Part shown: positions 33,113 to 44,676 of the stretch, piece after piece
Layout of the letters: each line of letters opens with the position of its first letter
How positions within the stretch are numbered: position 1 is the first letter of the stretch
Made by a program: the position numbers and the translations under genes
Source: Cordia subcordata
Lineage: Eukaryota; Streptophyta; Magnoliopsida; Boraginales; Cordiaceae
NCBI GenBank assembly: GCA_028554755.1
Contig: JAPTOF010000005.1
Span: 5,651,501 to 5,715,500, forward strand
Direction: 5' to 3'
Length of the DNA stretch: 64,000 nt
Notes under the pieces: generated by a model
Databases searched by the model: none
The model's input: the letters and a program-made list of their open reading frames with translations, nothing else
Told to the model about the DNA's origin: nothing

Positions 33113-34201
33113 TAATTGAGAACCATTTGCATTAGCTTTTCCTAATTGCATACAAATTGGTCATACCAAATGTGGGCCGGAGATCAAAGGCCAAGAAAGA
33201 GGAGAAAAAAAAAAAAACGCAAAGAAGGAGAGGAACAAACATGACAAAAAAAATCAAAACGAAGAAAAAAAAATATAAAAATAAAAAATAATAAAAAAAT
33301 CAAATGCAAAATCAAACATAATCTTATTTAGTAAAAATTCATTTTTTATAAAAATAATCAAACATATTTTAGTTTTTACTATAAATCTTTTTAACCAAAA
33401 ATCCATTTTTAAGAGGCCTTCATAATTACAAAATGCAACATTTCTGTCAATTAAAGATTGGAGAATTTATGAGTTATTCTTCAGGATGTGATATAGGTTG
33501 TTTTTTTTTTAAATTTATTTTTTATTTTTTAAATTATTGTGTGAATAAAACATGAGAATGTTCCTAATGTTGCATGTGTGAGAATACAGATAAATAAACG
33601 CCCAAAAATCCTTGTAAGGGAAATAACAGAAAGGAAAATGAAAAAGAGCTCCTTCCTTGTGAGCATAACCATTCAATTCTCATTCACACAGTGACACGCG
33701 CGTAGTTAGGAAGGAAATATACACGCACAACACGCACTACAGAGAGGCAAAAATTGAAATCAACAGCATTTTTACGCGGAGAGTTGAGTTGACTTGACTC
33801 AGTTCCGACTCAGTTCATGCTCACTGTTGTTATAACAAGACAATGTTCATCCACAAGAGAAGAATCGGACTCAGTCGGTGAGAACTGAGAGAATTTTCTC
33901 TTTTTTTTCCGCTTTTTCTCCATTTTTCACTTTGCCCTTTTGTTTTTAGCTTAGTTTAATTCAATTCCTTTACTTATTTCAGCCCATATTTCTAATTTCA
34001 CATGTTCTTTTTTTTCTACCAAAATAATGAGACAAAGATTAAATTGGAAACGTTAATGCAGTATAAACAAGGTTCGTAGTTTCACTATGTAGTGTAATTT
34101 ATTTGGTAATTTGTTGGAGAAAAAAGAAAGTGAATAATATTATGGAAAGCAAAGTGATTTTCTGTGTGTTGTGTGTGTGTGTTTATTGCCCTCTTTTTCA
34201 A
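33113..34201. other. Intergenic or distal upstream region of FRS3
   Basis: No gene is recognised. A-rich and T-rich runs lie at 33200-33420. The stretch 33690-33920 is less AT-biased, with repeated actcagt words (gttgacttgactcagttccgactcagttc) and then a CT-rich stretch. This could be an upstream 5' UTR exon or promoter of the FRS3 gene, but no splice model is proven. Confidence 0.35.
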
Positions 34202-34217
34202 CTTTTGAAGAAAGATA

Positions 34218-34443
34218 TAAAAGAGCAGGTTGTCCCAACGGTCAAATTTGCAGTGTGACTTAGAGAGGTGATGGGTTCAAGTTCTCCATGTAACATAGAG
34301 GTCAGCAATTTGACTCGAGGAAATAGTCCTACAAAATTCAAGCTTAGCCCGAGACCAGAAAATGCACGCTTAGCCGGAGGCTCAAAGTGGGTCCGACCCT
34401 TCCCAAAACCAGTGCCTAGTGGAGTTTTCTGTACTGAGCTGCC
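34218..34443 (+). mobile_element. Au-like SINE with 16-bp TSD
   Basis: A 226-bp body is flanked by a perfect 16-bp direct repeat, cttttgaagaaagata, at 34202-34217 and 34444-34459. It has a tRNA-like head: an A-box-like tgtcccaacgg at 34231-34241 and a B box GGTTCAAGTTC at 34274-34284. Its 3' end, gagctgccctttt, resembles the end of plant Au SINEs (gggctgccctttt, from memory). Short ORFs on both strands here are not genes. The insertion lies about 3.1 kb upstream of the FRS3 start codon. Confidence 0.85.
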
Positions 34444-34459
34444 CTTTTGAAGAAAGATA

Positions 34460-37400
34460 AACATTACTACCTTTTGAATAAAGGTGAAGTTGAATTTTTG
34501 CTCTCTGTTGTTTTGTTTTCTTTAGTGTTGTAAGGTCGTTAAATTCTTGTACAATTCGTGTGAAATGGAGCTGTTTCTTTGAGTAATTAGAATGATAATC
34601 GGTTTATTCTGGGATTAAGACGGCAATAAGATGGTTGGCACCTCAATGCAGTGATGCAGGCAGCAGAGATCTTTCAAGCTGTGAAAAGGAGTATAATTGT
34701 TTTCCATGTTCTATCTCTGATGTTAGTGGTGGACCTGAAACGGGGCAAAAGTTCTCTAACTTATTCTAGAGGTGGCAACGTAGAACAATTAGAAAAAAGT
34801 TGGTATTTTATGGTACATTAACATTTGTGTTTATTAATTTCATTGAAGTATTGTCAATTAGCTGTTTAGCTACTTTAGTAGACTTTCATTCCCTTGTGCC
34901 AAAAAATTCAGAGGGCAGTTTGTCAAATTTGAGGAGTGCGTGGAAAGTATTGATGTAGCTCTCATGTCTTACATTGGAAAATTGCCTTATGCAAAGTGTT
35001 GATGGATACTAAGAAAAAAAACAACATTAAATTTGAATTTCTTTATCCTATAATTACAACCTACTACTTGATATTCTAGGTGTCAGAAAACATATTTGTA
35101 CAGTAGTTATGGAGGGTGATAAGAGTTTGAGTATTTTTCACCTTATATAACATCTCTGAAGCAAAGAATATTTCTAAAGACTGTAGAATGCTTGATCCAT
35201 ATTAACCTAACCGCCTCGCCAACCTTTGATTGTCTTTTTATGATGAAGGAATCATCTTGGATGTATTGGTGCTTTGCTGGAAATAATTTTTGTAAATATC
35301 AATTATTTGGTCTCATGCAAGTTACGGTAGTTGTAAGAAGGATACAATTTTCTTTTCATGCAGGATCTGATTAATGTCATAATTGTTGTTATTTTTGTTG
35401 TTATATGCTTATATTCTCTTTCGTTTTATGGGAATAAGAAGATGTCACTGTATTGCAATCTTGTTGTTGTAATTATTGGTGGACTACAGCACAAGGAAGT
35501 TTTGGTCTTTTATTATTTATTAGAAATGGGAGAGAAAGACCAAAAGAAGAGCTTCAGTCATTTCTATTACCACAGGAGGAGTGTGGAATTATTGTCAGAA
35601 TAAAAGTACTGACTTTTCTTGTATCTGAGAAATGGCGAGGCTGTAGAGGAGACTAGATAAACAGTAAGTCCCTTGAGCTTGGCTCAATTTCTTAATGAGC
35701 TTGAAATCATGCTTGAGTTTAGTCTGGTTATTAGATAATCATTCTCAAAGGAGCTTTAATTGAGCCAATCATGAGCCAAACTCAATGACTTGGTGAGTCC
35801 AATATCCTTGTTGAGTTAATAAGTTTTCAAGCTGGGCTCAGTAAATTACAGAGGTTTAATATTGTGAGCATGTTTGGCTTGATAATTTCATGGACAGATC
35901 TAAAATAAGCTTTTGATGAGCCTATCTTTAGCTGCATTTATTGTAATCTTTCAAAGTTTGATTTTTTCCTTACAGTAGTCATGTATATTGCTTTACTTCA
36001 GATCTTTCTTGTTAGAGTAAACAGTTTTTGTATATTGTAATAGTATACTTCTCAAAAGAAATATATATGTATAATAGTTCACTTTGTTATGCTTTTCGAG
36101 ATGTCTCTCCTTCGGTCTCCTGCGAGTTGTTTAATGACATGTCATGGGTTTGACCTATCCATATCCAGATTGAACTCCTGGTTCACATATTCTTTTGCAA
36201 GTTGTGTCGGTTTGAAAATGTGATTCAACAAAGCTGCACTTATATGTTATTAGATAATTAATGACTAGAGATGCCTGATTTGACAATGCAATGCAAGAAA
36301 AATCAATCTACAATTTTTTTTTGGAAAGTAGTATCACTATATTATGAGATTGTAAGAAACAGTCTTATATTTATCTGAAGATTAATTAGTAGCTTGATTT
36401 GATTATGCTACGCGAGTGAAATATCACATATAGATCTCAGGGTTTTACTTTTGGAAGAAAGTATAAGTTTCCTGATCACTGCCATGTACAAATGTAGGTT
36501 TGGTTAATCAGGTAATCTTTGGTGCAAAGGAAACCAAATCTGGTGTTTCTAAAGCTAAGAAGTATTTTTGTCTACTATGTTGGAAAGAGAGGAAGATGGT
36601 GACAAGAAGAAGGGGGAAGCAAGAACTTTGTAATAGTAGCTGAATTTTCTTCAGCAGTGACTTTCTAAGCAAAGCTGGAATTATAAAGAAAAAGAAGAGC
36701 GATTTCCAAAGTGGTACTCCAGGAGATGCTTGAGAGTACATTGATCTAAAAGAATGCTTCAGAGTACATTGATCTAAAAGAATGCTTCAGAGTACATTGA
36801 CCTTCAGATCAGTTTGCAAAAAACATTTTTATACTGAAACTACTGTCCATGACTAGCAGCTTATTGGTGTAAACCTAATCTTTAAACTCAATGCAGAATA
36901 CTCACACGTACCCCAGGAAATATTTCTCAGATTTGTTCTCTTGTGGTTTGCACTGTGTAGCTTGTGCCTTGTTCGTGTTATCTACTCAGAGCTTCAGGGA
37001 AACTAGATGGAAAAGTCATGCATAAACTAACCTTGCACCTCTATTAAATTTGAGAGGACAAATACAGAGCCAAGGAGAACACAAAAGAGACGGTGAAAAC
37101 GTGCGAGTATTGCAACTTTGTTCTTGTTGTTTGGTTGAAGCTATGCCATCTACTTCCCTAACTTTTTTTTTTCTTTATGTAATTACAAAAGCACAATGAG
37201 CTTCTAAGATTAGCAACAATAAAGTTCATACATCTTCTTTTTGTCTATAATAGACATTGAAACACATGAGAGTGTGTAACAATGAATTTTGTCAGGGAAA
37301 ACTTATAGAAATTTTCCTTTCCAGTTTAATTCTCTCTGTTTAATTGGGGAGATCTATCAAATTTTTGGATTCTGTAGGATGATGTATGTGTTATGCACTT

Positions 37401-37538
37401 CAGTTGTACTTATGATCTTGCACTGTGTGTCATTTGATTCAAAGTGCAGACATTAATGTCATCATCTGTTCTTTTGCTGGCTTTAATAGATCTTTGGGGG
37501 GGACTTGAAGAATCTGGAAAGGGACATTCCTTGGAAAG
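34460..37538 (+). other. FRS3 upstream region, probable 5' UTR introns
   Basis: No protein-coding gene is seen. A plausible splice acceptor (ggctttaatag) ends at about 37491, 47 bp before the start codon, so the 5' UTR is probably spliced with a long intron to the left. The stretch 35650-35900 has repeated gagct/gagcc words in both orientations, perhaps a MITE scrap. A 28-bp tandem repeat lies at 36733-36803. Exon positions cannot be fixed from sequence alone. Confidence 0.4.
36733..36803 (+). repeat. 28-bp tandem repeat, about 2.5 copies
   Basis: The unit agagtacattgatctaaaag plus aatgcttc starts at 36733 and 36761, with a partial third at 36789. The first two units are identical. Confidence 0.92.
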
Positions 37539-40500
37539 ATGAACTTCGAAGTGGTTGAAATAGATGGAGAAGAGAACCAAAAAGAGGATGATGCTCGTGC
37601 TGAACTCAACAAGGAAGTTAAACAAAATGTCCAGGAAAACTCTACTGAGAGTGGAAATAGTAATAATCATCTTGAGGTCAATAAGAAGCCATATGTTGGC
37701 ATGGAGTTTGAATCTGAAGAAGCAGCCAGGTCCTTTTATGATGCCTATGCTAAGTGTGTTGGCTTTAGCATTCATGTTGGTCATAGCCATAATAATCCTG
37801 ATGGGCCTACAATTTCTTGGGTTTTTACTTGTTCAAGAGAGGTTTTCAGGAAAAAAAATGTTGAAAGCTGCAATGCCATGCTTCGCGTAGAGAGGAAAAG
37901 TTCAGAGAAGTGGGCTGTGACTAAATTTGTGGAGGATCATAACCATTCGGTGGATGGTCCTGGTAAGGTTCAATGCATTCGGCCTCGCTGGCATTTTGCT
38001 GGAGGTACAGAGAATGTCGTGGAGTTGCTTGATAACCAAAATGATGTTACAATATCCTCGCATGGAAATCATATAATTTATGATGCCAGTTGTGGTGCAA
38101 GGAATACCTCTCCAGTTGAGATGAATCATATATGTAGAAGTATTGGTCATATTCCACCAGGACATTTTATTCAACCTTGCAACCGAAAGAAAAGTCTTGG
38201 AAGAGATGCTCAGAATCTTCTGAATTATTTCCAAAAGATGCAGGCTGAAAGTCCTGGTTTCTATTATGCCATACAGTTGGACAGTGACAATCGCATGACA
38301 AATGTGTTCTGGGCTGATGCAAGGTCAAGGGCAGCTTATAGTTACTTTGGTGATGCTGTAACCTTTGACACAATGTATCGACCAAATCAGTTCCAGCTTC
38401 CATTTGCTCCCTTCACTGGAATAAATCATCACGGACAAATGATTTTGTTTGGCTGTGCATTACTCTTTGATGAGTCTGAGTCTTCCTTTACTTGGCTTTT
38501 CAGAATGTGGTTGTCTGCAATGAACAATCGTTCTCCTATTTCCATAACTACTGACCAAGATAGAGCAATTAAAGCAGCAATCAACCAGGTGTTGCCTGAA
38601 ACGTGTCACTGCATTTGCAAATGGCATATCTTGAGAGAAGGCCAGGAAAGGTTGGCTCATATATACCTTGCACATCCTTCCTTTTATGGAGACCTCTACA
38701 GTTGTATCAACTTCTCTGAGACCATTGAGGATTTTGAATCCTCATGGGTTTCTCTCTTGGATAGATATGATCTCCATAAAAACGACTGGCTCCAAGCTGT
38801 ATATAATGCTCGCCAGCAGTGGGCGCCTGTTTATTTTCGTGACACTTTCTTTGCTGCACTCTCATCTAATTATGGAGTAAGCTCCGTTTTTGATGGGTAC
38901 ATGAATCAACAGACAACCTTACCAATGTTCTTCAAGCAGTATGAAAGGGCTTTAGAAAATTCTTTGGAAAGGGAAATTAAAGCAGATTATGACACAATCT
39001 GCACCATGCCGCCATCGAAGACTCCGTCACCAATGGAACAACAAGCAGCTAATCTCTATACAAAGAAAGTGTTTGCTTTGTTTCAAGAGGAACTAGTTGA
39101 AACTTTTGTTTATACTGCCAATAAAATCGATGGAGAAGATCTGGAAAGCAGATTTAGAGTTGCTAAATATGAAAATGATCAAAAGGTGTATATAGTCAAA
39201 TTAAATGTTTCGGGGACGAGAGCAAGTTGCGGCTGTCAGATGTTTGAGTATTCAGGCATTCTTTGTCGACACATATTAACAGTCTTTACTGTGACCAACA
39301 TTCTCACTCTTCCATCTCATTATATACTAAAAAGATGGACAAGAAATGCGAGAAGTAATCTTGGATCAGACAACCAAAACGCAGAGGTAGATATCATGGA
39401 GTCTCTGACATCACGTTTCAATAACTTGTGTCAGGAAGCACTCAAATATGCTGAAGAGGGAGCAATTGCTGCAGAGACTTATACTGCAGCAATGGGTATG
39501 CTTAAGGAGGGTGCAAGAAAGCTAGCTGCGGTAAAGAAAAATGTAGCTAAAGTTAAGCCTACTACATCCCAAGGCATTGGGAATGTCCTGGATGGGAGTC
39601 AAAAAAGAAATTCAGATATCCTGCCACTATGGCCTTGGCAGGAGCCAGTGCTGAGCCGCTTTAACCTTAATGATGTTGGGGCATCTGTTGCTGACTTGAA
39701 TCACCCAACCATGGCTCCTGTGGTTATCAATCGTGATGGCAGCCTTGCCGATAATACGGTATGAAAAGGAGAGGTTCCCTTGCTTGTGACTTGTTTTATG
39801 TGTAATAAATTACTGTCCTCCAAAAATTGGGAAGGAGCACGAGAAAAAAAGAAAAAGAAAGATGGAGGAATAACTTAACTTACTGCTCCCTTCTTTGGAT
39901 TGTATCTCACATATGTAGGTTGTTCTCACTTGTTTCAAGTCCATGACATGGGTCATAGAAAATAAGAATTCAGGGAGTAAAGTAGCTGCCATTAGTTTGA
40001 AGGTAAATTTTCAATCTTTGAGTGAAATGCCATCTGTTTTCCTTGTTATATATTATATGACTTTACATTGATGAAAGCTAAAACCTAATGTGTAACCTTC
40101 ATAGTGGAAATGACTACATGCAGCTATCTTTTGACTTGTTGAAGTTTGACTGAAATTTAGTTAATGTGTTCATCACAATATGGCATGTGTTCGTGTGGTA
40201 GGAGAGATAATTTAAGAATTTGCTTTTTATATTCTGAGAGAAGGTTATTGTTTTGGTTAAACAATTGAAATCTTCATGGTTCAACATTTTACCTAACTGC
40301 AGTTGCACGATTATGGCAAAACTGCTGGAGAAACGGAAGTACAATTTAGACTTAACAAGGTAACATTAGAGCCAATGTTGAAATCAATGGCTTACATCAG
40401 CCAACAGCTTGTGGCGCCAGTTAACAAGGTTGCTGTTATTAATCTAAAGGTTTGTACCTGGAGGTTCAAGATCATTTTTGTTTCCTTGGAAATTGCTCTT

Positions 40501-43500
40501 GAGTGTTTATGGATTTTTCCTTTAAATCTATAGTATGAAATCTTTGATGGTGTCCAAAGGAACAGTATAGAGGGATGACATTTGTGCCTTGTATTAAAAC
40601 TCTTATTTGATTTCTCTTGTATTGTCAATTTAACATTCTACCAGCCATTCAAATCATGTAGTGGTTAAATTTGCTTAGAGATCATAAGAACCAGGAACTA
40701 TGGCCCTCTCTTAGGTGTTGACATGTGACTTGTATTGAGGTTGAAGGTGCCTTCTAATTTAGACAAAGATAGATGCTTCACGGTGGATGGTGCTATTTAG
40801 TTGCTTCGTGTGTGAATGGGTTGCATGTGAACGAGTGATCTACTGATGTGGGTTTTGGGTTCTTGACTTCTAAGGCGATGTATATTTGGGCTTTGAAATT
40901 TTTTCTTCTAGGTTCCATTGTGGTTAATAATCTTGTTTTATTATTCCAAGGTCATGGCATTGCCTCATTTGGATTGGTTTCTTTTAAAAGCACCTTTTTT
41001 TTCTTTTCTATAAATTTTTGTGGTAACTTTCAAAAGAAGTGTTTGTTTGAGATGTTAAAATTTTTGCCTTTTGGAGAAAGCTAAATATTCCTTTTATTAC
41101 TTGCCTGTTCTCTGGAGTGTCACATTCCATTCTTTCGAAATGAGATCATAATGGCCAAAGCCAAAGATAGCTGTTACCTAATTAGTCTTGCTTCCTAATT
41201 AGTCTTGCCTTAATTGAATGTGTTTATTCCTTCTCGTTGAAAATATTCATTTAAAAGAAATTTCTTGAGGACTGGAAACCTTTTCTAGCCTACTTTTCTA
41301 AGCATCCATATGATAGATCTGCATCAATCCCATGCCTTTTATCAATTGTCCTTGCCTTTTCAATTTACTTAATGTGTGGTTTGGATGACTTACAGTACGT
41401 GGTTATGCAAATAAAGGCATTAGGCTAGGAGCACTTTGAATAGATTCCTTTCCCCTATTTGTTTGATGAGAAATGCGAGTTTGATTTGTCCACTTTCTTC
41501 ATCCCCTCTATCAAAATGATAAAAAAAAAGAAGGCGAGCTTGGTTCTTATTCCCGTGTTTAATCTCTTCCATCCTACCTCGCTCGTTGTCACCAATGTTA
41601 AAGAAAGGTTTGGAACCGTGTTAAGAATGAAGAGAAGGCTAAGGATCTTCACTCGATAGTGCTTCCGAGGCTCTGCTATCCTCCTGAATAAGTAAGGCTG
41701 CATTAGCTTAGGCAAAGATAGGTATAAAGAGTGAGGATTAAATCCGTCTAGCTTTGCTAGGCACTGGACATTGGTTAGCTCTATATATGTGTAGAGACAA
41801 CTGTAGTGTGGTGTAGTAGTAGGCACTTTTTTTTGGTTAGGCTGTAGTAGGCACTTCATTCTATTGCTTTGGGTACTATGGCTCCATTGCCATCCATTGC
41901 AGTAGAGTCATTTCTTGAGCAGGAAGCCAGAGGGAAGGGGGGAAGAGAGGGGGAGGGCAGCGAAGTACAGTTCTTTGAAACAAAGGTTAAATGAAAGTGA
42001 TTATCTTTTAGATGACAAAATCTAAATCGAATAGGATAGATAGATGTATCTTTCTACTCTTATATATTATTGAAGACAATTTTATATATATTATTGAAGA
42101 CAATTTTATATAGTTAAGTGGCATAGCAAGAAGCCCCAAATCCTTGATTTGGCCAGGAAAGATTGTACTGCTTTAGGCTGCATTGGGTTTAGGAAGTGAA
42201 GGGAATGAGCTTAACTACTCTCCTCCACATTTATGTTTCTCAGTTTTCCCAATCTACATATGCTTGGTGCACCATTGGCGCTTTGCTCTCCTTTTATTCT
42301 TCAATGGAGGGTTGCGATGGATTTAACCATTCTTTCCTAACTAAAATAGAAAAGATTATATCACCTAGAAATGTTGATTTGTTCTCCGCCCCCAATGAGA
42401 TAGAGCAATTGTAGCCCCCTATATAGAATTTTGGGCCTTTTTGTCTTTTTGAATCGAGACCTAGCTTAGCTTGCGTTGTTCTAGCAATCGGCAGGTAGCA
42501 TCTTAGTACACGATCATGCATAGTAACTGGGAGTCCCATTAGATCTAAGGCCAACCTTAGTTCACCAAATTAAGGTTAATCTCATGCAGTGATTGTAGAC
42601 TCGTGACAAGGATATGAATAGTCGGTTGGTGTATTAGACTTGTACCTTATCTTTCATACCATGCATTCTTATCTGTGTTGCAACTGATTTAGTAAGCTAC
42701 GTGTTTGGTGTAAGAGAATTGCCTTCAATCTCACAAATTGACTTACTTGTGGCGACCTTCAAGCTGCCCAACCACCTATAATGCTAGTCCTTACTCCTAT
42801 TGGGGCTAGACACAAAAGCTTGCAAAAAGGGTTTACCTGCATATGAGAGCATAGTAATGGAGAAGGTGATAGCCAAAATAGGATTTTTTTTTTTTTGGGG
42901 GCTGGATCACCCAAATCAGCAAAATCTTTGACACGGATTTGCCGTGATGCTGAAATATATTTGACATGAATTAGCCGTAATGCTGAAACTATGGCGAATG
43001 CATCTATCTTCATTGATGCATAAATAGAGATACTAATTAGTAGTGATTGAATTCCTTCTATATGGTTCCACATGAGAAACTAATACAAATATAGCCTACA
43101 TTCCAATTAAACTATAAGCTAGAAGTGTTTTGACTTCCTTTTAGGCCATGGCAGTCACTGCTCCTGAGTAGAAGCAGCAAGGCTGCAGAAAAATTAGATT
43201 TGTTGCAATGTAGCTCCATAAGAACCACAAATAGAAACATGTAAAATATTAGCAAAAATAGAGATTTTAGGCGCAATAGAAAAACATGCTGTAACTGGGA
43301 TGTGTGACCCTCATAGATATCAGGTGCCTATATGTATGGGGTAAAAAGAGATGAAGTCCAAAGGGGAGATGGGTTTTCTCTGGGGTGCAACAAAGGAATA
43401 TTGTAATCGCGGTGTGTGAACCCTCATAGATATCAGGTGCCCGCATATATAGACAAAAAGAGAGATATGGAATCCAAAGGAGAGGTGGGTTTTCGTCGAG

Positions 43501-44676
43501 GCTTGAGAGGTCGAATAGATAGGGGCCAACAAGTTTTGAGTTCATCGCTGGGGAATTCATCCAAAAGGAAATGAGGAGTTCTCAACAAAAGAAGTGCTCT
43601 TTGAACTGAACGGTTAAGTCTAACTTGGATTATATATCCAAAAAGGTCCATTCTCGGCCATTCCACACACTGGCTAGCAAAGGTGTGGTTATCTGAACTG
43701 GATTCTCTCTTTTGTAGTAGATGCTGAACCCGCTATGCCCTATTGACTAAGAAGGGGGTGGCCGTAACAGCTACATAGATCCTTTCCCTCTGCTGTTGCT
43801 AGTGCTTTCCTAGGTCTGGCTGGAATTATTATAAAGGGAAGGCAAAAGCTTGAAAGCTACTATCCTAATAGGCCAATAGGCAAAACATGGAGCAGGCTTG
43901 GTAATCATACCACAGAGGCCAAATGGTCGTGTTCCCTTTACCTAAGATGCACAGTAGGCCATCATTGGCTTTCTTCATTTTTGATGAAAAACAAATCAAA
44001 TCTCATCTCCATCCCCTAAAGCCTTTTCCTTCCCCTGCCGTATCTTCCTTCCTTCGTTGAGCCTTTCCTTTAGTGGTTGGGGAAAGCATTCCCTTATTTG
44101 AACTTGGTGCGCATTCTTTCCAGCCTTAGTTAGATCAAGTAGGGAGCGGGTTTGGTTTGAACATGGACTCAAACTTGATTTGAAGGGTCCTAGCTACACC
44201 ATTCATTAAATGTAAAATCTGGAAAACTAGTGGTGTTCTCAAAGGAAAAAAATGGTCAGGAAACGGCAAAGGAAAGGAGAGTAACTAAAACTGAACATCT
44301 ATTTTGTCATCACATAACAAAATAGACAAGGCCATAATGTGTATAAGCTTGTCAGTGACCATAATTCTAGAAGAAACAGTAGAATTTTCTTGCCAAGAAA
44401 AAGTTAGAAACTGAGTGTTCCAAGGATGTTCTGTAATATCAACAACTTCATCAGATATGGGACATATGTGTACCTTTCACTTCCTTGTTTATCCAGACTC
44501 TCCAGTGTTTTTGGCTTAAGTTTATTGTATTTCCACCTCATTTTGTGTTCTCTTGTTTCTATCAGCTCCAGGATACTAGGACATCTACTGGAGAAACAGA
44601 AGTAAAATTTCAAGTTTCAAGAGATACGCTAGGTTCAATGTTGAGGTCTATGGCTTACATCCGTGAACAGCTCTGA
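37539..44676 (+). CDS. FRS3: FAR1-related transcription factor (FRS3-like)
   Basis: This is a predicted nuclear FHY3/FAR1-family regulator, a domesticated MULE transposase. Coding exons are 37539-39758, 39919-40002, 40303-40449 and 44566-44676. All junctions are phase 0 with GT-AG sites, giving 853 aa. The FAR1 zinc-finger domain spans about residues 55-137 (C98, C111, H134, H136). The MULE transposase core spans about 235-370 (D277 in FDTMY, D339 in TTDQD). The SWIM finger is C564-x-C566..C576-x-H578. Exon 2 encodes [11 protein letters not shown]. Exons 3 and 4 encode two copies of a GETEV..TL..ML.SMAYI..QL module. My recollection of Arabidopsis FRS3 is a similar length and the same tail. 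Without splicing, exon 1 runs into TGA at 39762-39764 (741 aa). Intron 3 is 4.1 kb and holds organelle-like DNA. Confidence 0.95.
41455..44200. other. Organelle-like (mitochondrial-type) DNA in FRS3 intron 3
   Basis: The base composition changes from AT-rich intron to more balanced sequence. It reads like plant mitochondrial spacer DNA, for example aggaagccagagggaagg (about 41930), gaagggggtggccgtaac (about 43752) and tttcctaggtctggctgg (about 43808). No mitochondrial gene was recognised, so the assignment rests on texture only. An AT-rich insert of nuclear style seems to interrupt it at about 42880-43270. Short ORFs on both strands are not credible genes. Confidence 0.4.
43283..43500. repeat. 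~113-bp direct repeat in FRS3 intron 3
   Basis: Two diverged units share gtaa.tg..gtgtga.ccctcatagatatcaggtgcc-type sequence, starting near 43291 and 43403, then aaaaagaga..tg.a.tccaaagg and ggtgggttttc-like blocks. The offset is 113 bp at ccctcatag (43308 and 43421). Confidence 0.75.

Noticed and set aside
37410..39000. Antisense and +1 frame ORFs over FRS3 exon 1
   Set aside because: They are shadows of a 740-codon exon with clear domains. None has a recognisable domain.
43283..43500. CRISPR-like or regulatory repeat array
   Set aside because: There are only two long diverged units without spacers, in plant nuclear DNA. It is an ordinary tandem duplication.
42196..43666. Minus- and plus-strand ORFs in FRS3 intron 3
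   Set aside because: They are short, overlap each other, and lie in organelle-like or repeated DNA. No mitochondrial protein could be recognised.
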